DNA of 64,000 nucleotides from Clostridium cibarium (lineage in GTDB: Bacteria > Bacillota > Clostridia > Clostridiales > Clostridiaceae), in NCBI RefSeq assembly GCF_014836335.1, contig NZ_JACSRA010000008.1, forward strand, positions 1-64,000. Reading direction: 5' to 3'. The notes under the pieces are model-generated. The model saw only the letters and a program-made list of their open reading frames with translations. It ran no database searches and was not told the origin of the DNA. Numbering within the stretch: position 1 is the first letter of the stretch; each line of letters begins with the position of its first letter. Shown in pieces: positions 57,670-64,000 of the stretch. The translations under genes and the position numbers were made by a program.

Positions 57670-57758
57670 TATTTAAACATAACAATACTCACAAATAGTA
57701 GTACTTACTTTACAATTTTATTTCTTATAAATAATTATCGTAAATTTATATACTTTTA

Positions 57759-57884
57759 TTAACCAATGTCGATGACATTACCACCATAACAAGAAAACAT
57801 ACAACTACCCTTACAAGGTATACAACCACGTCCTTTTATACTTTCTCCTTTTTCACCGATTTTTTTACTAAACAAATGTTTCAT
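57759..57884 (-). CDS. Cysteine-rich CXXX-repeat RiPP precursor peptide
   Basis: A 41-residue gene short enough to be missed by ordinary gene calling. The leader is charged (MKHLFSKKIGEKGESIKGRG); the core is CIPCKGSCMFSCYGG followed by NVIDIG. Cysteines at 21, 24, 28 and 32 give three successive Cys-x-x-x units (CKGS, CMFS, CYGG). The ribosome site AAGGGTG stands about seven bases before the ATG. It lies 72 bases after the modification-protein gene and the radical SAM maturase gene on the same strand. Radical SAM maturases of this kind install thioether or related links from Cys in such repeats. The position, size and Cys pattern together make this the probable substrate. Confidence 0.8.
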   Translation of the reverse strand: MKHLFSKKIGEKGESIKGRGCIPCKGSCMFSCYGGNVIDIG

Positions 57885-57956
57885 TAAAATCACCCTTTCT
57901 ATAATAACTTTTTCAATCTACTATTTGCTGCATTATTATGTTAAAAACTAAATAAC

Positions 57957-58256
57957 TTACTCACTTTGTTGTACTATAAAAATCTCAGATGTATTAAAGT
58001 CAATCTTACATCGCGCTTCATCACCAATCTTCCAATGGTATTTTTCAGTTATATCAGACATCCATTTTTTATATGCTACTTGATTTTTTTCTAGGTCAGC
58101 TACTATTCTGATGTGTAAATCTTTTTTTTCTTCATCCGAATATGGTTGGCTATCCAATGCATCCATAAGCTCCTCTAAGGCCCACTTTCTCTCTAACAGC
58201 ATTAAAATTTCTTCCCTCTCATTTAGCTTTAGATTCCCTAGTTTTTCTTTAAACAC
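57957..58256 (-). CDS. CXXX-repeat modification system protein (small partner of the maturase)
   Basis: About 99 residues. From memory it resembles the small proteins that accompany CXXX-repeat peptide maturases: a helical part with LNEREEILMLLERKWALEEL, then KKWMSDITEKYHW and a final beta segment CKIDFNTSEIFI. The function of the family is unknown; presenting the precursor is one idea. The GTG at 58256, eight bases after AGGAG, is the best start and lies inside the end of the maturase gene, so translation is coupled. An ATG at 58274 has no ribosome site. Confidence 0.7.
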   Translation of the reverse strand: MFKEKLGNLKLNEREEILMLLERKWALEELMDALDSQPYSDEEKKDLHIRIVADLEKNQVAYKKWMSDITEKYHWKIGDEARCKIDFNTSEIFIVQQSE

Positions 58257-60405
58257 CTTCAACACTCCTAACATTATTTAATAACTTATCAAGAGGATCA
58301 ATGTAGTCTATTGGTCCAATAATTTCTTCACTAGATATAATTTTTTGTTTGTTTAATTCTAACTGTAGTTCTCTTGATTTGTTTCTTTCAATATTGCTAA
58401 TTACACACTGTATCTTTGATGGAGTATTTATCTCCCCTGTAAGCTTTTTATTGAGGTATTTGCATCTCCTACAGTGGTAAGCATCACAACTTGAACATAT
58501 AGGTGCATTCTTTAACTCAAGTAGATAATTATTTTTTATGTGTATTCCATTAACTAAATCACCTATATAGTCGTCAGGGTTGTTAAAATAAAATGCAGCA
58601 CATATATAAATTTTCCCATTTGGAGCAAGCGTAAATGTATTTTCCCCTGCATCACAATTACACATATCGTTTAAATCCAATCTATCTGTAAGTACATTGA
58701 TTTCTAAAGGATTTTCATTCTTATAAGTATCAATTACAAAACTTTTAAGGTTATCCAACTGCTCCCTATATACATCTATATCACAAGTAACCCATTTATC
58801 TATATTTTCTAATACTACATTTATCCTTGAAACAGCTGGATAGATTTTTCTAACAAATTCATTCAATTTATCTATATTAGCTCTGGATATTAGAAGGATG
58901 CAATTTCCTTCAAATCCCGTAGGAATTTTTGTATTATTGTCACATATAACAATTGTATTTTCCGATATTTTATTTGCTTTTCCATCTACAATATTAATCC
59001 ATTCTGTACTTTCATCCTTTAAGGTTCCTAGTATAACAGGTGTGAAGTTGTTTTTTTCGCAAAACTTCAGTCCTTCATCAAACATCTGCTTGTCCATAAC
59101 ATTAGATGTGTTTCGCCAGTTTCTATATGTACAGTGTGGCGTAATGTCATCTGATGTAATTATCTGCATATATGCAGCATTGGAATCTTCTTCATAGGTC
59201 TCCTTCATGCTTTCTCTATATCTTTTCCTTGGCGATACAATTCCCGTAACTTTTTCAAATTTATTCCAGAAATATTCACAAGCTCGAACATTAGCTTTAT
59301 GCATTTTACAGTTAAAAGTAGCTCTTTGATATATTGTATCTGTATCTGCCGCATCGTAATCAAAACCTGTACACCATGCACAGCCACTTGCTACTTCACA
59401 ATTCACGCACTCTTCTTTGCTCTGAGACTCTAAATTTAATGCTTGGAAAGGTCTTATCATATCCTGATTTATACCATTATCCATATCCCCTATGCATAAA
59501 CCCTTATGATTATTTAAAGTAAAATCAAGAAATCTAAGACAAGGAAAAAACCTTCCTTGATAGTCTATTGCAAGCATTTTACCTGCCCCGCAATAATTCT
59601 TCTTTAAATCCTCTTTTCTTAAAGGGAATCCTATTGAAGGAGAAAAAAATCTTACTGAATATTCTCTCCATAAATCTTTTTCTAATATATAATCTGCAAG
59701 TTCTTTTAACTGATTCTCAAATATCAGATCATCGCCTTCATGCCAAACATCCTCAAACACTACATTTGCAGTAACAGTCTTTATACCATTTTCCCATAAG
59801 CTTATAATACTATCCTTAAGATATAAGAGGTCCTCGTGGGCAAAAGTTGACTTAGTTACAGATCCCGGAAATTGCTTTAACCACAAAGGAACATTTTTCA
59901 TTACATTATCGTATGACCCATCCCCATGAAGATTTACCCTTTGCATGTCATGCTTTATTTTATTTCCGTCAACACTTAACCCTATAGAAAGATGTCCTCT
60001 GTTCTTTTTAATATATTTTTGTACTGCCGGAGTATCATATAGAATTCCATTACTTGAGAAATTAAACCTGAAACTATTAAACCAAGGATGGTCAAGTATA
60101 TACATTTGAAATTTAATATAGTCAGTTATTTGGTCAATCAAATCAATTTCTAAAAATGGTTCACCCCCCACAAATTCCCATACGACAGCTTCTTCATCAA
60201 ATATCTCTCTATTCTGAAGTATATAATCAACGGTTTTTTTTGCAGTTTCAAAGCTCATTTTATTTTTAGTGTTTTTTCCAGTCATATAGCAGTATTTACA
60301 TGCAAGATTGCACTCCTCTGTAACTGAAAAAGTTATTGTTTTAGCTAAGCTTTCTTTCCATGATTCTCTCATCTCTCCCATCATAACTTTGCTTTTTGAA
60401 TTCAT
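58249..60405 (-). CDS. Radical SAM RiPP maturase with twin SPASM-like regions (CXXX-repeat target type)
   Basis: 718 residues. The radical SAM motif is CNLACKYCYM (about 33-42), with the GGEP motif in EFVGGEPFLE. A first SPASM region follows (CGAGKMLAIDYQGRFFPC, CVNCEVASGCAWC). A second half of about 300 residues ends in another SPASM-like region: CNCDAGENTF, APNGKIYICAAF, CSSCDAYHCRRCKY. This double architecture is known for CXXX-repeat peptide maturases. It should modify the Cys-rich peptide encoded at 57759-57884. GGAAGGTGA precedes the ATG. It is the first gene of the RiPP operon; no peptidase or exporter gene is present in the locus. Confidence 0.88.
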   Translation of the reverse strand: MNSKSKVMMGEMRESWKESLAKTITFSVTEECNLACKYCYMTGKNTKNKMSFETAKKTVDYILQNREIFDEEAVVWEFVGGEPFLEIDLIDQITDYIKFQMYILDHPWFNSFRFNFSSNGILYDTPAVQKYIKKNRGHLSIGLSVDGNKIKHDMQRVNLHGDGSYDNVMKNVPLWLKQFPGSVTKSTFAHEDLLYLKDSIISLWENGIKTVTANVVFEDVWHEGDDLIFENQLKELADYILEKDLWREYSVRFFSPSIGFPLRKEDLKKNYCGAGKMLAIDYQGRFFPCLRFLDFTLNNHKGLCIGDMDNGINQDMIRPFQALNLESQSKEECVNCEVASGCAWCTGFDYDAADTDTIYQRATFNCKMHKANVRACEYFWNKFEKVTGIVSPRKRYRESMKETYEEDSNAAYMQIITSDDITPHCTYRNWRNTSNVMDKQMFDEGLKFCEKNNFTPVILGTLKDESTEWINIVDGKANKISENTIVICDNNTKIPTGFEGNCILLISRANIDKLNEFVRKIYPAVSRINVVLENIDKWVTCDIDVYREQLDNLKSFVIDTYKNENPLEINVLTDRLDLNDMCNCDAGENTFTLAPNGKIYICAAFYFNNPDDYIGDLVNGIHIKNNYLLELKNAPICSSCDAYHCRRCKYLNKKLTGEINTPSKIQCVISNIERNKSRELQLELNKQKIISSEEIIGPIDYIDPLDKLLNNVRSVEGV

Positions 60406-60464
60406 AAATTAATCACCTTCCTATTTATCTAAAATTGACCATTAGTAAAATCCCACACACTCAT

Positions 60465-60493
60465 TATTTATGCGAATTTACAAGGTATGACAA
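60465..60493 (-). promoter_or_regulatory. Candidate promoter of the RiPP operon
   Basis: On the minus strand TTGTCA (60488-60493) and TAAATA (60465-60470) are 17 bases apart, about 60 bases before the maturase start. The -35 box matches five of six bases; the -10 box is weaker. Confidence 0.45.
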
Positions 60494-61512
60494 ACTTCTT
60501 TATCACTATAATTTATAGAAACAATTTATCCTTACTGGATTTTTAATCGTTTTCTGAAACACTTTGACAACAATATCCTGGCACATACCCATGCAACTTT
60601 CCAATAATCGTAACAGTAAATATTTCAAGGAGAATTATGCGTTCTGTACAGGATGCAAGCGTTACCATTCCAGATTTAAGAACACAGGCCTGAAACCGTA
60701 TGTGGATAAGAAATAAAGTTTCTGTTGCCAAACTTAATATCATTGCCCACATCAGTTTGCTGACAATAATAGCTGATGTTATCACTCAATCTGGACAGTC
60801 CTACTGAAAACTAAAATCAGTAAAACAAACTGCTTGTCCCAAATTGGAATGACCTATAATCATTTTTCGTAAGTTTGAGATTTACGTTAGCTTTCCTATG
60901 CCTTAATCTTAACCAGTTCAACCTGTGATAAGACTTCACTTTTTAATCAGGTTGTTTTGCTCATTTTTGAGTTTAATTATAAAATAGAGAACAGTTTTAA
61001 TGCACCTAATTTTACATTTTAGAACTCTATTTCTATTTCACACGGATTATCGCTTCCACATTTTTTATTATATTACTTTTTTTTACATTGTCAAGTTTAT
61101 GTTAAACGCAAAATTCCACATTTTTCGAGATAAATAAGGCAACAAATATCTAATTATTATAATTATCAGATTTATTTGACCCGCTCAACTGTGAATACGC
61201 AAAGACTATCAATGTTCTATATGAAATAGTAAAATATCGCTTTTACCCATCACGTAAGATTTTGCCACATGTTCTGCCACTTATTCTCATATAAAGATAA
61301 GACGCCGAAATCGCAATCAAAGGATTTTGTATTGGCAAATATAACTAACAAATAAATTAAATTATACTAACTTCCATGCCGGACTCTTAAAAGTTTAATT
61401 TATGCTAGAAAGCTGTATTTCTACCGTTACTACTGTTTCTATTACAGATACTATTATTACTTGTACAATGTATACACTTCATGCAGAGAAAAATCCATTA
61501 ATGGTGCTTTAA
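60494..61512. other. Non-coding or decayed region upstream of the RiPP operon
   Basis: About 1 kb with mixed base content. Short open frames exist on both strands (for example the plus-strand stretch with ENYAFCTGCKRYHSRF near 60640-60710) but none has a ribosome site and a credible length. I see no RNA gene. It appears to be degenerate coding DNA. Confidence 0.4.
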
Positions 61513-61770
61513 GGCGACCAAATAAGCTATGAAGAATTCCTATATAGCTTGCTTCAAAAAGAATATGATATAAGACACTACAACCTAATTCAATCAACAA
61601 TAAAAAGTGCATCTTTCCCTTACAAAAGATATCTAGAAAACTTAGATATTTCAACTCTTCCAAAAGATGCACAGAATCAATTAAAAAGTTTAAGTGTTCT
61701 CCAATTCATCAAGGAGGGGGCAGGGCTACTCTTCATCAATATTAGTCCATGCCAATGTTGGGCACACTAA
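61513..61770 (+). pseudogene. Remnant of IS21-family ATPase gene istB
   Basis: An open stretch reads ISYEEFLYSLLQKEYDIRH, then STIKSASFPYKRYLENLDIS and SVLQFIKEGAGLLFIN, matching the N-terminal part of IstB helper proteins up to just before the Walker A loop, where it stops. There is no partner istA and no full ATPase, so it is a dead fragment of an insertion sequence. Confidence 0.7.
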
Positions 61771-61773
61771 ACA

Positions 61774-61800
61774 AGGACAGTAAGATTAACTTACTGTCCT
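61774..61800. terminator. Hairpin after the istB remnant
   Basis: Perfect 11-pair stem AGGACAGTAAG / CTTACTGTCCT with a five-base loop. T-rich DNA follows only loosely on the plus strand. It may be an element boundary or a weak terminator. Confidence 0.4.
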
Positions 61801-61923
61801 CTGATAACTTATTTATATTTTATTTTTCATATTATAAAATCATGTGTTTTTTAGAAAAACCTTTGCAAGCCCTCATTCTACCAGCATATTCTTAAGAATA
61901 TTACCATAAAAGAATATTACCTA

Positions 61924-61956
61924 TTTTCTTTCTAGCTTCACTACATTCTCCATGTG
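61924..61956 (-). repeat. First copy of a 33-bp coding-derived repeat
   Basis: This 33-base stretch is repeated at 62611-62643 with two differences. On the minus strand it reads HMENVVKLERK before a stop, like the C-terminus of RNA uracil-5 methyltransferases (xHVExVVKLER). Flanking coding sequence is decayed (CAYT precedes it). Confidence 0.6.
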
Positions 61957-62006
61957 TGTGTAGGCACAGTAAGATGATATTATTCTGCAAAATTATTATA
62001 TAAACT

Positions 62007-62186
62007 TTATTTACTAATGATTCTCTTTATATTTATAATTGCCATACATATACCTAAAATTAATATTATAAGACCTAACGCTCCACTATTAAAAATTGAT
62101 TCATCAGCCTTATTCTCATTTATTACCATCAATATAATTATTAAACTAAAACCAATTGCGTTTAAATAGCTACTAATTTTTTTCAA
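62007..62186 (-). CDS. Small two-helix membrane protein
   Basis: About 60 residues starting at a TTG (LKKISSYLN...), with GGGAG upstream, or up to six residues longer. Two hydrophobic helices (AIGFSLIIILMVI and GALGLIILILGICMAIINI) are separated by a short acidic loop and followed by a basic tail. I do not recognise the family; it resembles bacteriocin immunity-type small membrane proteins in shape only. It sits in a region of gene remnants. Confidence 0.5.
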   Translation of the reverse strand: MKKISSYLNAIGFSLIIILMVINENKADESIFNSGALGLIILILGICMAIINIKRIISK

Positions 62187-62312
62187 ACCTAGCACTCCCA
62201 ACATTTTTATTAATATATATATTAAATATCTTTATCTTTCAACTTACTAACAAATCCACTTTCTATTTTAAATAAAAAGAAAGTAGATTCGATCTATGCT
62301 ATAATATTTTAT

Positions 62313-62413
62313 TACTTACTTGCTTCTACCCAACCATTATCAAAACTGACTTTAAATAATCCTGCAAAAATCAGTCCTCCAACAACAGCTGATGCAGCTA
62401 TATATTCGTTCTA
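62313..62413 (-). pseudogene. C-terminal fragment of a small hydrophobic protein
   Basis: A start-less open stretch reads NEYIAASAVVGGLIFAGL and ends DNGWVEASK before a stop. The glycine- and alanine-rich helix recalls class II bacteriocins or small membrane proteins. It is cut at its 5' side by a stop. Coordinates are approximate by a base or two. Confidence 0.35.
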
Positions 62414-62610
62414 TAGCCGAATTTCCATTGAAACTACCATCATATAACCTATTTATGCGTACCTAAAGCAGCAAAGCTGCTACCCGGTTGTAAGCCCATA
62501 GGAGGCTTTGGTTTGGAGTCTTTTGGATTTCTTTTTAAGTATATCCTGCTAGTTTTTTTTGAAAAAGCAAGGGTTTATTTAAAATTGAATGGGTTTATTG
62601 GGTTGTTACA

Positions 62611-62760
62611 ATTTTCTTTCTAGCTTCACCACATTCTCCACGTGGCTTGAGAGGACAGAATGAATGTCATTTGAGTATGTTCGTTCTCGGAAACATATCC
62701 ACTGCGTTTTTAGCACTATCGGTAGACGGGAACATATCCATTCATGATAAAAAATAACGT
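62611..62760 (-). pseudogene. Decayed C-terminus of an RNA (uracil-5) methyltransferase-like gene
   Basis: On the minus strand two in-frame copies of DMFP occur 14 codons apart (DMFPSTDS and AVDMFPRTN), and after a frame change HVENVVKLERK stop follows. The order DMFPxT...HVExVVKLER is the C-terminal signature of TrmA/RlmCD-type methyltransferases. The internal duplication and frameshift show that it is not functional. The last 33 bases are shared with the repeat at 61924-61956. Confidence 0.5.
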
Positions 62761-62877
62761 GTCTAATTGCATAATCATGATTGAGTAGAGTTGTCAAAAG
62801 AATAAACATAACGTATTTCAGTAAGTTTTTTTCCTGCAATTTCAATAATGCATTCATCGTCTTCATTGCATCGCCAC

Positions 62878-63013
62878 TTATTCTTCCGGCTGAATCAATA
62901 CTACCCCCTGCTCTGAGATGACAATAATGATATCACCTGAAGCTGGTATCCCCTTGTTGGAAGTATATCTTTCAAAAAATTTGACAAAACTTATCATCTA
63001 GTACAATTTCCAT
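62878..63013 (-). pseudogene. Frameshifted small gene fragment
   Basis: An ATG starts MEIVLDDKFCQIF then stops; in another frame ERYTSNKGIPASGDIIIV continues to LIQPEE and a stop. The two parts look like one short protein broken by a frameshift. Family not recognised. Confidence 0.3.
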
Positions 63014-63029
63014 GCCTAAAACCACAATA

Positions 63030-63524
63030 TTAATATCCCTCGACTACTATAACTTCACCTTCTTCAGCAGTTGGGGGTTGAAAATGATCATAATAAGTGG
63101 AAGCTGTTTGCTCCGTCAATATGATATCATTTTGATGATTTCCGTTTCTTTTTCGAATACGTTCCATAACAACTTCCTTAGGTGTCTTTATATAATAGAT
63201 TTTGGGTTCTATGTCGTATTTCTTTAATAATGAAATATATTCATTTCTCATTTCTCTAGACCAAAATGAATAATCGAGAACAATATCAATGTTTTGCATG
63301 ATAAGTGAAATTAGTTTTTCATCAAGATAGGTTTTAATATCTTCTAAAACCTCCTGAGGTAAAGGATGTTCTTTCAAACCTCGTTTGAATGATTCTTCAT
63401 CATAAGATAGTATTGTCATCCCAGTACTTTCAAATTTTTTTGCTAGTGTTGATTTACCTGCTCCCGCAGGGCCGCACATTAAAATAACTTTACTTTTTGA
63501 CAAATTATCTACTGTATTTTTCAT
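63030..63524 (-). CDS. P-loop small kinase-like ATPase
   Basis: 164 residues with Walker A MCGPAGAGKSTLAKKFE and the AAA_33/zeta-toxin-like layout: LSYDEESFKRG after strand 2, VLDYSFWSREMRNEYIS, and an Arg-rich lid (VVMERIRKRNG). It probably phosphorylates a small molecule, perhaps an antibiotic or a nucleotide; no antitoxin gene is seen. AGGAGG precedes the ATG by nine bases. Confidence 0.85.
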   Translation of the reverse strand: MKNTVDNLSKSKVILMCGPAGAGKSTLAKKFESTGMTILSYDEESFKRGLKEHPLPQEVLEDIKTYLDEKLISLIMQNIDIVLDYSFWSREMRNEYISLLKKYDIEPKIYYIKTPKEVVMERIRKRNGNHQNDIILTEQTASTYYDHFQPPTAEEGEVIVVEGY

Positions 63525-63568
63525 TGATATAACCTCCTATAACAAACCAAGAAAACATGACACTCTCC

Positions 63569-64000
63569 TTAAGCATTATTACCATTCGCTCTTTTCATGA
63601 TTTCCTGTACTATTGATGTTTTAGCATTCGCATAGTGCTGGACATGCCTCCATTTATTCTTTGCCAAGCTTCGTTTGACTTGTGCATATTTGTCCCGATC
63701 AGTATCATTAGTCCGCAACCAATCACGGAAGCGTAACATTCTATCAATCTCTGATGTGCCCAAACTGAACACATGCAGATTAATATCGGTATCCGGTCCT
63801 TTAAACAAACGATGCTCAAACCAGTCAGGTTCTCGAATCTGTAGCACATATCCGGCCGCTTCCAACACTGGAACGTAGGATGACTCATCAGCAGAATCCT
63901 TAACAACCAACAGTATATCGATGATTGGCTTTGCACAAAGCCCAGGAACCGAGGTTGAGCCCACATGTTCTATTTGCAACGCTTTGCTGCCGAGTACTGA
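63569..64000 (-). CDS. GrpB-family protein (UPF0157), 5' end outside the window
   Basis: At least 143 residues. The family signature IEHVGSTSVPGLCAKPIIDI is near the visible N-terminus, and WFEHRLFKGPDTDINLHVF and the RFRDWLRTN segment follow. The frame is still open at the window edge (SKALQIEHV), so the gene is partial; the N-terminal 20-30 residues are missing. GrpB proteins belong to the nucleotidyltransferase fold; some lie with resistance genes. GC content here is clearly higher than in the rest of the window, a sign of acquisition by transfer. Confidence 0.85.
   Translation of the reverse strand, partial: SVLGSKALQIEHVGSTSVPGLCAKPIIDILLVVKDSADESSYVPVLEAAGYVLQIREPDWFEHRLFKGPDTDINLHVFSLGTSEIDRMLRFRDWLRTNDTDRDKYAQVKRSLAKNKWRHVQHYANAKTSIVQEIMKRANGNNA

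Noticed and set aside
58898..59774. Plus-strand frames inside the radical SAM maturase gene
   Set aside because: They have no ribosome sites and are antisense to a well-supported gene.
60543..60785. 80-residue minus-strand frame near the RiPP operon
   Set aside because: No ribosome site, no family resemblance and a scattered composition; it lies in decayed DNA. Not reported as a gene.
62455..62520. Sequence CTAAAGCAGCAAAGCTGCTA followed by CCCGGTTGT resembles the 3' half of a c-di-GMP-I riboswitch
   Set aside because: The 5' half with the conserved CAAACC and GGACGCAAAGCC segments is absent, and no intact gene follows. At most a remnant.

Overview
The window is low-GC DNA (about 30% by eye) with strong GGAGG/GGGGG ribosome binding sites and hairpin-plus-T terminators. 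It carries a spore photoproduct lyase, an FprA flavodiiron protein, rubredoxin, GABA-type aminotransferase, FecCD siderophore uptake and many chemotaxis or c-di-GMP signalling proteins. This points to a spore-forming anaerobic Clostridium (sensu stricto, perhaps the solventogenic C. beijerinckii-like group); the species is inference. Most genes lie on the minus strand. No tRNA, rRNA or CRISPR array was seen.

Left part (0.2-10.3 kb): one long minus-strand gene series headed by a TrmB-like sugar-sensing regulator with its own promoter and operator-like palindrome. It continues with a two-permease ABC-2 exporter and its ATPase, a divergent GH13-like (alpha-amylase superfamily) protein, a PfkB sugar kinase, a solute-binding-protein-like gene without a signal peptide, an extended SDR epimerase and a radical SAM/SPASM enzyme. 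It ends at two tandem terminators. It looks like an undescribed intracellular sugar modification and export system. Next come a DUF6143-like protein, splB and a cytosolic WG-repeat protein.

14-24 kb is a nitrogen block: gabT, a CapA-like phosphoesterase, a PucR-type regulator, a polar amino acid ABC transporter, an iron-dependent alcohol dehydrogenase (a candidate 4-hydroxybutyrate dehydrogenase), glnK and amt. Several leaders hold terminator-like hairpins; the amt leader also has a competing stem with an ANTAR-like hexaloop. 24-35 kb is signalling: PAS histidine kinase plus FIST protein, a MerR/TipAS regulator with a 19-bp-spacer promoter, a CheY, and a plus-strand operon joining a six-TM chemoreceptor to a KAS III-like enzyme lacking the catalytic His/Asn and an alpha/beta hydrolase. 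That operon is a candidate signal-making and signal-sensing unit. A second chemoreceptor follows.

35-44 kb: SelO AMPylase, an S66 peptidase, a secreted HEXXH protease, FprA, and an acyl-CoA dehydrogenase-ETF alpha-rubredoxin fusion whose promoter carries a perfect 19-bp palindrome. 43.7-50 kb: Fur-box-controlled siderophore uptake with an exporter and a divergent AraC regulator; three 21-bp tandem repeats lie between the divergent genes. 50-57 kb: HD-GYP/hybrid kinase/response regulator operon, then GH4 6-phospho-glycosidase with an RpiR regulator.

57.7-60.5 kb is a RiPP locus: a radical SAM maturase with two SPASM-like regions, a small CXXX-modification-type protein, and a 41-residue Cys precursor gene (57759-57884) with three CXXX units, short enough to be easily overlooked. 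60.5-63 kb is a gene graveyard with an IS21 istB remnant and duplicated C-terminal pieces of an RNA methyltransferase-like gene. The right end has a P-loop kinase and a GrpB-family gene that runs off the window and has visibly higher GC.
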